This document shows, piece after piece, positions 12,401 to 26,026 of a stretch of 64,000 nucleotides of DNA. The number at the start of each line of letters is the position of its first letter. Positions within the stretch are counted from its first letter, which is position 1. Position numbers and translations under genes: made by a program. This stretch comes from Microglena sp. YARC (taxonomy: Eukaryota; Chlorophyta; Chlorophyceae; Chlamydomonadales; Chlamydomonadaceae): the NCBI GenBank assembly GCA_022414725.1, contig CM039467.1, forward strand, positions 17,306,011-17,370,010, in the 5' to 3' direction. The notes under the pieces were generated by a model, which saw only the letters and a program-made list of their open reading frames with translations, had not been told where the DNA came from and did not search any database.

Positions 12401-15400
12401 GGAGTTCTTGTCAAACTCAAAATGGAAACAAAAACCAAAGCTCACATTTGTTCACACAATGCGCACACACATATTTACACACACTGTGCACACACACCTG
12501 CTTGTCAGTGAGGGAGTCCTTATCAAACTCAAAATGGAAACAAAAACCAAAGCTCACATTTGTTCACACACTGTGCACACACATATTTACACACACTGCG
12601 CACACAAACCTGCTTGTCAGTGAGGGAGTCCTTGTCAAACTCAAAATGGAAACAAAAACCAAAGCTCACATTTGTTCACACACTGTGCACACACACCTGC
12701 TTGTCTGTGAGGGAGTCCTTGTCAAACTCAACCAGGGAACGGAGGAAGCCTCCATCAGACATCATTGACTTCGCGCCTGCCCAGCTCACATCCTTCAGTC
12801 CGCGAAGGATGACCACGCACTCCGTCACCTTCTGCACCAACATGTGCGGCTTGGCAAAGGATCTGATCTCCGTGATATCCTCCTTGCGCAAGTCCTTCAA
12901 TGCCTGGGCGGCATCCTCCAAGGCGGGGATAGCCTCCTCCAAGGCCGCTTCAGCTTCTAACTTCTCCTCAGCAATCTGAACTGAGTCGATGTTTAGCTTC
13001 TCTTCCTTCTTTTGGGCACCGTCCGCCTTGGACTCCACCTGGGGTTGGGTGGTATAGGGTTTGGGGTTTAGGTGGTGAAGGAAAAGAAGTGCTCACCATC
13101 CAAGACTCACAATTGAAGGACCTGCTGAGTGCTGCTCAGCTATGTGCTGACTATCTGAGTGCTAACCAGCTAAGTGCTTACCAGCTTCCCCCTACTGCAC
13201 CTTCAGCTCCCGCTTCCTGGAGGAGCTCAGGAAGGCCAACTACGTGACTCCCAAGAACTACCTTGACCACATCAACAACTACTTAGGGTTTAGGGTTTAG
13301 ACCGGTGCACACACTCACCTCGGTAGTGCTACTAGAGATGACCTCCAGCAGCTCAGAACACTCCTTGGTGGCCGCCTCCACCACCACCTTGGCTTCGGTC
13401 AGCTCCTTCTGCATGAGGTCGACCTCGGTCGCTGCCTGGATCAACTTTTCCAGGCCACCACCCAGACGACCGGCCATCTCGTCGATCTGGTGGATGGATA
13501 GATGGATGCATAGATGGATGGATGAATAGATGGGTGGATGCATAGATAGATGGATGAATAGATGGATGGATGCATATATGGATGGTTGGGTAGATGGGTA
13601 GATGCATAGATAGATGGATGAATAGATGGATGGATGCATATATGGATGGTTGGGTAGATGGGTGGATGCATAGATAGATGGATGAATAGATGGATGGATG
13701 CATAGATGGATGGTTGGGTAGATGGATGTACACAAACAAGTCCTAGGCGGCGTCGCAAGCGATGCGGAAAATTGGCGGAGAGTGTTGGCTACTGGAGTGA
13801 CATTGGCAACGGAATGAAGTGCAGTTGACCAAAGCCAGTTAGTCACGAGACAGTTAGCTGAGACAGTTGGCTTCGTGTGGTCGCACAGTCGGACGGACAA
13901 CAGGGTGGGGGCTCTGCCAAAAAACTGGCCACACATATTTACACACCTGGCCACACATATATACACCCCGCCACACATATATACACACCTGGCCACACAT
14001 ATTTACACACCTGGCCTCGGTTCTGAGCGAGCGAGCGCTTGTAGTTGTTGATGTAGTCAAGGTAGTTCTTGGGTGTCACGTAGTTGGCCCTCCTGAGCTC
14101 CTCCAGGAAGCGGGAGCTGAAGGTGCAGTAGGGGGAAGCTGGTAAGCACTTGAGTTTAGGTGGTTTCCGGTTTAGGTGGTTTAGCGTTTAGGTGGTTTAG
14201 GTTTAGGTTTTTTAGGTTTAGAGTTTTGGTGGTTTAGGTTTAGGGTTATGTGGGTTAGGTGGTTTAGAAAAAGAAGTGCTGACCAGCCAAGTACTGACCA
14301 ACTAAGTGCTGACCAGCCAAGACCTGATCAGCCTCCCCCTACCAAGTCCTGACCAGCTTAGTACTGACCAACTAAATCCTGACCAGCTAAGTCCTAACCA
14401 GCCTCCCCCTACCTGAAGGCACACTCTGAGGTTGAGGTAGTCTAGGTTTAGGGTTTAGGGTTTTGGTTGAGGTAGCCTAGGTTTAGGGTTCTGGTTGAGG
14501 TAGCCTAGGTTTAGGGTTTAGGGTTTTGGTTGAGGTAGTCTAGGTTTAGGGTTTAGGGTTTTGGTGGGTAAGGTAAAGAAGTGCTGACCAGCCAAGTCCT
14601 GACCAGCTTCCCCCTACCTGAAGGTGCGCACACTCTGGTGCACAGTGACCATGTGCTCCACGATCTTGGGGCGGAACGCATCTGGAAGGTCCTCCTTGGC
14701 CAGGAATACAGTGGCCACAGACTCTAGAGCTTGCTCAGGCCAGGGCTCGAACCAGTCAATAACCGTGTTGTTCACCATGCCAGGGAAGTTGCGGCAGCGG
14801 GTGCGCAGCGTCTCACCCACAGGGCTCATCGCCAGCACCACGTGGAGGTTGTTTCGGCACTTCTGTACGAAGTAGCCCCAGCAAGCCTCCTTGGTTGATA
14901 CCATGCCCTTGGCGTCCATCTCTGGACGGACGCTGTTCACGCTGGTGTCCTTTTCGAACTCATCATACAGCGCCGGGACCATGCCGCTAGTCAACATGTT
15001 GTTGATCAGTTCCAGGAAGCCCTCATCGGCAACGTGGCCGTCGGTGAAGAGGAACATGACCTTCTTATTCTCAGCGCCCAGCATGGAGTACAGGATCTTC
15101 AAGTCCTCTCTGAATAAGATCTCATCGTAGCCACGGGTGAGCGTGATTTCAAAGACCGCGCAGCCAGAGGTGTACGCCGCCAAGCGGGACAGACTCTGCT
15201 TGCCGCTGCCGCCCACGCCCACAAGGAGGGAGTTGCCCTGGGGCAGGCGCAGAGTGCGGTGGATGCGTATGAGGTGCTCCAGCGCGTCTTCGAAGAACAC
15301 CAGGGTCATGGGTTTCTTCTTGCTGTTGTACAGGCCCAGAATCTCCTCGAGGATGGGCTTGATGGCGGTGTAGTCGCCCACGTCCTCGTACAGGCGCATG

Positions 15401-16666
15401 TCTGCGACCATGGGGTCGATCATACCGGCTGCAGCTGTCCTGAAGTCCCCAAACAGGATGGGGGAGGCCAGCGCGTGAGCAGAGCATGAGGGAAACTTGG
15501 ACTCGACCAGCTCGGCCAGCTGGTGCACCACCAGCTGCTTGTCCTCGGCGCAGATCAGGCGATCGTGGAAGACACGTAGGCATTCATTACGCCACAGCCT
15601 GAGGAAGCCTTCGGCACTCTTGATTTTGTCCGGGGTGGAGAGGAGCAAGCCTTCGTAGACACGGGACAGGTCGCGTAGGTTGAAGACGTAGTGGAATCGG
15701 CTTGGGGTGGGGGGCAGCTTCTCCAGGATGTAGTTGTAGAGCGCTGGGTGAAGAAGGGTGGTGGTGTATGGTGTGTGTGGTGTGTGTTAGAGGTTAGTCA
15801 GAGGTTAGTTAGAGGTTAGTTAGAGGTTAGTCAGAGGTTAGTTAGAGGTTAGTTAGAGGTTAGTCAGAGGTTAGTTAGAGGTTAGTTAGAGGTTAGTTAT
15901 AGGAAGCATGACAGCACACAGTATGAGGACATCAAGCAGTTCAAGGCGTGGTGAGTGGGGTGGGGTGGGGTGGGGTGGGGTGGACAGCTAGTGTAATATG
16001 GCGTACTTGCTTTTTTTGCTGCGGTTGATCAATTACCAAGTGTGTGTCTCTCAGTTTGTCCCCCATCATCATCTGTATCTCTTCATTAGGCAACTTTAAC
16101 AGGTGGCGGCCCAGAATGGCCTGGTAGATGGCTGGCCATTTCCCCTCATACACCCTTTTCTACCACAACACCAATAAACACCCCACATCCACCAATCCCC
16201 AACCCCCCCACACCCCAAGCCACCTTCCCACAAACAAACGCCATGAATGAGCCATCTCCCCTTCTCTCCCCTCCCCCCAACCCCCCTCCCCTCTTCCACC
16301 CTCCCCTCCCTTCTCCTACCCTCCCTTCACCCCCACCCCTCCCTTCTCCCACCCTTCCCTTACCAAGCGTGACGTCAGTCAGCTTGTCCCCCATCATCAT
16401 CTGAATCTCCTCATTAGGCAGCTTCAACAGGTGGCGGCCCAGAATGGCCTGGTAGATGGTACGCAGGTTGTCGTTGGTGGGGAACTGGATCTCGAAAGTC
16501 GAGAAGAGGGAGATGAAGCGCGGATCCACAGGGTTTCGAGCTCCACCGGGAGGGCCCATGGCACTGACCATCTGGATGTCCTTCATGTTCTTCCAGCTCA
16601 GTTCCTGGGGCAAGAATGCATATGAATATGTGAGGGGAGGTACATATTTATTTATATATGTGAGGG

Positions 16667-16697
<31 letters not shown>

Positions 16698-16719
16698 GTA
16701 TGTGAGGGTATGTAGTATG

Positions 16720-16753
<34 letters not shown>

Positions 16754-19700
16754 TGTATGTATGTATGTATGTATGTATGTATGTATGTATGTATGTGAGG
16801 GGATGCATGTTTGTATGTATGTATGTTTTAATGTTTGTATGTATGTACGTTTCTATGTTTTTATGTGCGTACATTTGAATGCATGTATGTATGTATGTTA
16901 CAGTCCAGGGGTAGGCCAAATAGGCTAAAGGGAGATATAGCATCAGACCCCCCTCCCCAACCTCTCCTAAGCCAACCCAACCCAGCCAACCCAACCTTGC
17001 CACCGTCGTATAGGCCCTTGCGCTCGGTGAAGAGTTTGAGCAGGCCGATTAACTGCCAGCACCAGAATCGCACCAGAACCAATCCAACCCTACCTTGCCA
17101 CAGTCGTACAGGCCCTTGCAGTCGGTTAAGAGTTTGAGCAGGGCGATGGGCTTCCAGCATCAGAATAGCACCAGAACTAACCCAGCCCTATCTAGCCACG
17201 GTCGTACAGGCCCTTGCGCTCTGTGAAGAGTTTGAGCAGGGCGATGGGCTTCCAGCATCAGAATAGCACCAGAACTAACCCAACCCTCTCTAGCCACGGT
17301 CGTACAGGCCCTTGCAGTCGGTTAAGAGTTTCAGCAGGGCGATTGGCTGCCAGCTTCACAATAGCACCAGAACTAACCCAACCTACCTTGCCACGGTCGT
17401 ACAGGCCCTTTCGCTCGGTGAAGAGCTTGAGCAGGGCGATGGGCTGCTGGGTGCCGTAGAGGTCCACTCGGGGCATGTTGAGGTCGTCAATGAACATTAG
17501 AAGGCGCTTACCCATGGGAGGCCCGTAGGTGTCCTTGGTGCGCTTCTCAGTAGAATCCTCAATGGCACGCTGCACGTCCATGGATGAGGTCCTGTTCAAT
17601 GTGGGATGCTGATTTAATTATATTGTAGAAGTAAATTATCATGGCAGCACGAACTCAGGGCCTCTGCTGGTAAAACGATTGTTTCGGATTCAGATCCTTG
17701 GTGCGCTTCTCAGTATAACCCTTGATGGCACGCTGCACATCCATGGATGAGGTCCTGTTCAATGTGGGATGATGATTTCATTGGGGTTGGGTTTGGCTGC
17801 TGGGGGTTGGGGGTTGGGCTGCTGGGGATTCTCCTGTACTAACGGTGCATTGCTTGATGATGATGCCGTCCTGATCAATCCCATGTGGGATGATGATTGC
17901 ATTGGGGCTGGGGGTTTAGCTGCTGGGGGTTGGGGGTTGGGCTGCTGGGGGTTCTCCTGTACTAACGGTGCATTGCTTGATGATGATGCCGTCCTGATCA
18001 ATCCATGTGGGATGATGATTGCATTGGGGTTGGGGGTTGGGCTGCTGGGGGTTCTCCTGTACTAACGGTGCATTGCTTGATGATGATGCCGTCCTGATCA
18101 ATCCCATGTGGGATGATGATTGCATTGGGGTTGGGGGTTGGGCTGCTGGGGGATTCTCCTGTACTAATGGTGCATTGCTTGATGATGATGCCGTCCTGAT
18201 CGATCCCATGTGGGATGATGATTGCATTGGGGTTGGGGGTTGGGCTGCTGGGGGGTTGGGGTTGGGCTGCTGGGGGGTTCTCCTGTACTAATGGTGCATT
18301 GCTTGATGATGATGCCGTCCTGATCAATCCCATGTGGGATGATGATTGCATTGGGGTTGGGGGTTGGGCTGCTGGGGGGTTCTCCTGTACTAACGGTGCA
18401 TTGCTTGATGATGATGCCGTCCTGATCAATCCCATGTGGGATGATGATTGCATTGGGGTTGGGGGTTGGGCTGCTGGGGGGTTATCCTGTACTAACGGTG
18501 CATTGCTTGATGATAATGTCGTCCTGCTCAATGTGGGATGATGATTTAATTATATTGTAGACTGTTGTACAGTTCAATTATCACTGTAGCACGAACTCAG
18601 GGCCCCCGTTGTTAAAACGATTGTTCGGGACTCAGTTCACCAATGCTTTCTCTTTTCTGCCCTTACTGTCACGGTTGGGCAAGTCCCTTTAGCCTATTTG
18701 GCCTACCCCTGGACTGTAACATACATACTATACATCATACGTACAAGCCTATTTGGCCTACCCCTGGACTGTAACTTACATACTATACATCATACGTACA
18801 AGCCTATTTGGCCCACCCCTGGACTGTAACATACGTGCATACATCATACGTACAAGCCTATTTGGCCTACCCCTGGACTGTATGTATCATACGTGCACAC
18901 ATACAAACCAGCTGGAAAAGGGTGCGCCAGAAAATTGATATCAGGAGTGATTGGAACATACATACATATGTACAGTGGCGCCTACCCCCAATAGGTATTT
19001 GCATATCTCATGAATCAGTAGTAGCTATGGTGTGTGTGTGTGTGTGTGTGTGCGTGTGTGTGTGTGTGTGTGGGGGGGGGGGGGGGACTGTGGGTGGGTG
19101 GGTGGGTGGGGTCTTGCTGTATATGCATACATACATACCTGCTGGAGAAGTTCATGTTGAGGACAATGTTGGTTGTTGTGTGTGTGTGTGTGGGGGGGGG
19201 GAGTTTGTTTGTGTGTGTTTGTGCGATTGTGGGTGGGTGGGTGTGATGGATTGCTGCATATGCATACATACACACATACATACATGCATGCATAAATACA
19301 CAGACAGACATGCATACTAACATACCTGCTGGAGAAGTTCATGTTGAGGACAATGTTGGTGGCCGCGTCCAATTTGTTGAGGTAGCTCTGGATGGTTACG
19401 CTCTTTGCTGTGCCACTTTCTCCCACCAGCAGGCAGGGTCGGCCAGCCGACACGACGGTGCTCAGGATCCAGGTAGTACGGACCACGTCAACAGTGGGGA
19501 CGACGATCTTTGAAAACATGCCGTCTGCTGGGGGCTCGTACTCCAGCACGTACGTCTTCCAAGCCCTCCAGCAGCCCTCGGCGGTGTCAAACTGGTACTC
19601 GTACAGGCTGGTGGAAGGCAGCTGGGTGGCAGGAGTGCGCTCCCCGTCCACTTGGGACAGGCCGCTCTGGCGCTTGAGGAAGGAGTCGAAGCGATCTCGG

Positions 19701-22700
19701 TCGGGGCTCTCGGCAGTTTGCACGATCACTGCGCCCATGGACCAGACGACGCAGAAGATGAAGACGGCTTCCAGGATCTGTGTGTGAGTTGGTGGTGTGT
19801 GTGTGTGAGAGAGTGTGTGAGTGGTGGTGTATTTGAGTGTGTGTGCGTGTTTGATGTGTGTGGTGTATGAGTGTCTGTGCGTGGTGGTGTGTTTGTGCGT
19901 GGTGGTGTGTGAGGATCTCGGTCGGGGCTCTCGGCAGTTTGCACGATCACCGCGCCTATGGACCAGACAACGCAGAAGATGAAGTCGGCCTCCAGGATCT
20001 GTGTGTGTGTTGGTGGTGGTGTGTGAGAGTGTGTGTGTGGTGGTGTGTGTGAGGGTGTGTGCGTGTTTGTGTGTGGTGGTGTATGAGTGTCTGTGCGTGG
20101 TGGTGTGTTGTGCGTGGGTGTTGTGAGGATCTCGGTCGGGGCTCTCGGCAGTTTGCACGATCACCGCGCCTATGGACCAGACAACACAGAAGATGAAGTC
20201 GGCCTCCAGGACCTGGGTGTGTGTTGGTGGTGGTGTGAGATGTGTGTTGTGGTGGTGTGTATGAGTGTGTGTGTGTGTTTGTGTGTGGAGGTGTATGTGT
20301 GTGAGTGTGTTAGTGTTTGTGGTGGTGTGTGCTTGTGTGTGTGTGTGTGAGAGAGAGTGTGTTTGTGTGTGGTGTGTGGTGGTGGTGTGAGTGTGTTTGC
20401 GTGTGGTTGGGTGGGTGTTATCTCACCTGGGGGTCGCTCATGCGGGGGTGATCCACGATGATGGTGTCCAGCAAGTGGCAGAGTTGCATGATCACGTTCA
20501 GGTTGGTGAGAGGGACAGACATCTTGGGCCTTCGCACAAGCTCATCCCCATCCAAGCCGTCGATGACCCAGTCCACACAGGGGACAGCGTACTTGTCAAA
20601 TAGGTCCCTGGGGATGGAATAAGGGGAAGGTGGTCAGCCATTGGGTGCAGGTGGTGGTGGTGATGACCCAGTCCACATGGGGGACAGCGTACTTGTCAAA
20701 CAGGTCCCTGGGGATGGAGTAGGGGGAAGCTGGTCAGCCATTGGGTGCAGGTGGTGGTGGTGATGACCCAGTCCACATGGGGGACAGCGTACTTGTCAAA
20801 CAGGTCCCTGGGGATGGAGTAGGGGGAAGCTGGTCAGCCATTGGGTTTAGGTGGTGGTGGTGATGATCCAGTCCACATGGGGGACAGCGTACTTGTCAAA
20901 CAGGTCCCTGGGGATGGAGTAGGGGGAAGCTGGTCAGCCACTGGGTTTAGGTGGTGGTGGTGATGATCCAGTCCACATGGGGGACAGCGCACTTGTCAAA
21001 CAGGTCCCTGGGGATAGAGTAGGGGGAAGCTGGTCAGCCATTGGGTTTAGGGTGGTGGTGATGACCAGTCCACATGGGACAGCGTACTTGTCAACAGGTC
21101 CCTGGGATGGAGTGGGGAAGGTGGTCAGAACTTGGTTCAGGTGGTTAAGATTTAGGTGTAAGTGTTAGGGTCTTGTGGGTTTAGGTTTTTGCTAAGCGGA
21201 GCTACCTTAAGAAGGAACAGTGTACTTGTCAAACAGGTCCCTGGGGATGAAGTAGGGGGAAGCTGATCAGCTCTTGGGTTTAAGTGGTTTAGGTTTTGGT
21301 GTTCAGGGTCTAGGTGGGTCTAGTCTTTCTGAAGTGGAGGCTAACTTATGTGGAGGCTAACTGAACAGGGGACAGCGTACTTGTCAAACAGGTCCCTGAG
21401 GATGGAGTAGGAGATAGCTGGTCAGCACTTAGCTGGTCAGTACTTGGTTTTTTGCCTTTTTTGTGGTTTAGGTGTCCAGGGTTTAGGCTTAGGTGGTCCA
21501 GGTGGTTTAGGTGGGTTTTGAAAAGAAGTGCTGACCAGCTATCTCCTACTCCATCCTCAGGGACCTGTTTGACAAGTGTGCTATCCCTTGTTAAGTTAGC
21601 CTCCACTTCAGTTAGCCTCCAATCAACAGTGTCTCCCTAACTGAGTCAGTTCATCAATGCTTTTTTTTCTAGCCCTTGCTGTCATGGTTGGGCAAGTCCC
21701 TTCAGCATATTTGGCCAACCTTGGACTGTAACATACATACACACACATACCTACATACACATACACACATGCGTACACACACGTACCTACACACATACAT
21801 ACACACATGTACCTACACACGTACATACACACATACATACATACATTCACATACACACGTGTGCCTGCACACATACACACACGCACCTAAGGATGTCGGC
21901 TTCATTGCTCTTCACGCGCCCTTCCAGCCAGGTGGTGACGTAGGGCTTGTAGCCCAAGTTGCGCGAGTCCACGTACACCATGCCACAGCGGGAGATGGTG
22001 GCTGGTGAGGCGAACTGAGAGTCAAAGACCCTCGAACAGCAGCTTACAGTGGTTCTGCAGTCGGATGCGCTCTCCGTTGGGCAGCGTGAGCAGCTTGTTA
22101 TCGTCCATCACGCTGTTCATGTTCTCCACCCACACGGCGTCCACATCGCCGTCGAATACGATGAAGCGGGCTTCGTCTTTGTCGGGGGCCAGGGGCTTGC
22201 TGGTCTCCCTGAAGATGTTGGACAGCAGGCCGTCGGTCCAGTCACGTTCGTTCGGGTCCAGCACTCACCGTTACAGCTCAGCCACTGACGATGGCCTTGC
22301 CGGGTTTAGGGTGCTTTAACAACGTCGTCTTCGTACCCATCTTGTCTGGGAGCGGGCCAGCGGTGTGAGTCTCTGAGACTGTCTTGCCTCCACCAGTCTG
22401 ACCCACCACCATTGTGGTATGTCTAGTCATCATGGTCTCGTACAGCTGGACAATCTTGTCAACCTGCATGTATGTATGTGTAGGTATGTAAGTATGTGTA
22501 TGTGTGCATGTATTTGTGTATGTATGTATGTGTGCAGTTTGTGTATGTACATGTGTACGAATTGTTACAGTCCAGGGTAGACAAAATAAGCCTAACATGG
22601 ACATGCTCCACCATGACAGGAGTGGGCTAAAAAGAAAAAACTTGACGGACCGAAGCCCAAAACAATCGTATTTACATCCAACCATGTTGGGAGGGTCGCG

Positions 22701-25700
22701 TCATTACTACACTAGCCATGTTTTCTGCCAGGTCAGTGTGGAATGTGTTGCATGATATGTGAACTGAGTGGCACTGTATGTATGTATGTATGTATTTGTA
22801 ATGTATGGTATGTATGTATGTATGTATGTTATGCTCATGGTATGTATGTATGTTATGTATGTTACAGTCCAGGGGTAGGCAAAATAGGCTTAAGGGACAT
22901 GCGCAATTTTACAGAAGAGCCTTGAAAAAAATCTCAATTGGTGAATAACTGAACCCCAAACAATCAGTATAACCAACCGTTGGCGAGGCGTCGCGTCATT
23001 ACTACATAGCCCGTGTTCTGCCAGGTCAGCCTCCACCACATCATTAGAACTGAGGTAGCGGACCCTAGGGCAGTCCATCCCGGGGAAGAGCGTCGCATTG
23101 ATCAGGCCAAGGAAGAGGGGTACGTCATCGAACACAAATGGGCAGTTCATTCACGGAGGGCCCTCAATGAGACCAGCTAGCTCGGAACATCTCAGTGAGC
23201 CGCGCTTTAAGAGCCGGCCCATGCGCACACGAGCACAGACTCTCAAGGCGCGCAGGCCGAAGTCGTACGTATGCTTGACAGTTGCATTGGACCAGTTGCT
23301 ACAAACTTTGCCCACGCTTGTACCAAGACTAGTCATCTTCTTGGCGGCAAGCATCTTGGCGGAGTCGAAGCCTTCGCTGAAAAGCAGGGTGTGGTGTATC
23401 TCGCAATCTGTTCCAGAGTGTGTGGTGATGTGTGGAGTGTTGTGTGAGTGTGTGTGTCGCTGGTGGTGTGAAGACGTTCCTGAGGTGGCGAGTCAAAGCC
23501 CTCGCTAAAAAGCATGATCTCGCAGTATCTGCTTCCAGAGTGTCAGTGCCACACTTGATTCAACGTGTGCTCTCTCAAAGCGGTGTTGTGTGTGTAGTCC
23601 TTGTGGTGTGTGTGAGAGTTGTGTGTGATGTGTGCGTTGTGGATGGCGAAGTCAAAGCCCTCGCTAAAAAACAATGATCCCGCTGCATTCTGTTCAGATC
23701 TGTGTGTTGAGTGGTGGTGTGTGTGTGTGGTGTGTGTGAGAGTGTGTGACGGTGGTGTGCGTGACGGAGAGTGTGCGTGTTGTGTGTAGGTGTTGTGGCG
23801 GAGTCAAAGCCCTCGCTGAAAAAAATGCCGGGGGGCATGATCTCGCAGATCTGTTCCAGAGTGGTGGGTGTGTGGTGGTGAGTGTGTGCGTGTGGTGGTG
23901 GAGTGTGTGTGTGTGGTGGCGTGTGTGTGTGGTAGCGCGGGTGATGTGTGTGAAGTTATTTGTGTTGTTAGTATTGTGTTGTGGTGGTGTGTGTGTGTGT
24001 GCGTGTGGTGTGTGGTGATGTGTGTGAGTGTGTTTGTTGTGGTGTGTTCTGTGTGTGTGTTTGGTGGGTTGTTTATGTGTGTTGGTGGTGTTGTCGCACC
24101 TGTTCCAGATGCTCGGTCCACACCACCATGGTGACGGGACGAAAGGGCCTTCAGGTTGTCAAGGCAACTCGTTCGACCGCGCATAGCCAGGGTTCATGGT
24201 GATGAAGATGCCTGTCCTTGCGTCCAGTGTGATCTCTTTGCCCTCGAACTGGAACTTGGTCAGATCGTTCTTCAGAGCTTCTTGGATCTGCTTGATCTGG
24301 AGGAACACCACCGACAGCACCTCTGCAAAAAAACAAAAAGAAAAAGTGAATAAACACCCTGTGCGTGAAGTAGTGGTGTGAGCGCTGTGAGAGTCGGTTG
24401 AGTGTGCAAGTGTGTGGGTGCCTTGGTCGGTTTCAGCCATATATTATATACATACATTTCAATATAAAATATACCCCCCCCCCCCCCCCCCAACACACCT
24501 TGGAATCTGCCTCTCTAATCTGAGACAGCATCCCGCCTGTGTTCGTGCAGTAGTGGGAGGAGGGGGTAGTGAGTGTGGTTGGTTTCAGTTAAGGGTGGGA
24601 GAGTAGTGGGAGGAGGAGACCACCGACAGCACCTCTACCTGTGTTCATTAGTGCAGTAGTGAGAGAAGGTGACTTCCATTAAGCATCAGTGCTTGCTCGT
24701 CACATGTTTTCCAAAACATACAACCATCAATATACCCAAGACGTAGTGAGAGAGTGTCCATTAGCATCAGCTTCCACATACACATACACAGGTGTGGACT
24801 GAAAACAAACACCAACACACACCACCCACACGCACGTCCAGGCCGGACAACACAGGCCAGCCGACCTCTGCCTGTGTTGCGCGCGAGTAGGTGGAGGGCT
24901 CTGATCGCATATTTCGTGTGAGGTGTGAGGGTGTGGTTGGTTTCAGTCAAGGGCCCTGGGAGAGTAGTGGGAGGAGGGTGCGGGTACTCGGTGTGAGGGT
25001 GTGGTTGGTTTCAGTCAAGGGTGGAGCGCAGGGTGTGGGTGTGAGGGTGTGGTTGAGGCTTCTGTCACTATATTATATAAATATATATGCATATAAATAA
25101 AATGTAATATATACCTCCCACACCTGGCCAACACAAAACAAAGCTTTATTGCTTACCCCACCCCACCCATCCCGACCCCCCGCCCCCCCCCCCCACCACA
25201 CCTTGCACCTCCGCTCCCTCAATTTCTTCTACCAGTAATAATAATGTAATATGTACCCCCCACACCAATATGCCACACACACCCCTACACACCTCAATTG
25301 GTTGAACTCGTCGAAAGCAGCCCCATGCACCGCCCCCCCCCCCTCCCCTACACACCTTCAATTCAGGTTTTGAACTCGTCGAAGCAGCCCATGCACCGGC
25401 CCCCCCCCCCCCCCCTCCCCTACACACCTCAAAAAATCGGTTGAACTCGTCGAAGCAGCCCCATGCACCGCCCCCCCCCCCCCCCCCCCCCCCCCGCCGC
25501 CCCCCCCCCCCCCCCCCCCCCCCGCCCCCCCCTCCCCTACACACCTCAATTCGGTTGAAACTCGTCGAAGCAGCCCCATGCCCCCCCCCCCCCCCATTTG
25601 GGCCCCCCCTCCCCCTACACACCTCAATTCGGTTGAACTCGTCGAAGCAGCCCATGCACCCCCCCCCCCCCCACCCCCCCCCCCCTACACATCTCAATTC

Positions 25701-25990
25701 AGGTTGAACTCGTCGAAGCAGCCCCCATGCACCGCCCCCCCCCCTCCCCTAACACCTCAATTTGGTTGAACTCGTCGAAGCACCCATGCACCGCCCCCCC
25801 CCCCACCCCCTCCCTACACACCTCAATTCGCGTTGAACTCGTCGAAGCAGCCCCATGCACCGCCGCCCCCCCCCCCCCCCCTCCCCTACACACCTCAATT
25901 CGGTTGAACTCGTCGAAGCAGCCCCATGCACCGACCCCCCCCCTCCCCTACACACCTCAATTCGTTACTTGAACTCGTCGAAGCAGCCCA

Positions 25991-26026
<36 letters not shown>

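Noticed and set aside
17770..18535. Regularly spaced repeats as a CRISPR array
   Set aside because: Spacers are as similar as repeats, the units contain a dynein exon fragment, and the host is eukaryotic.
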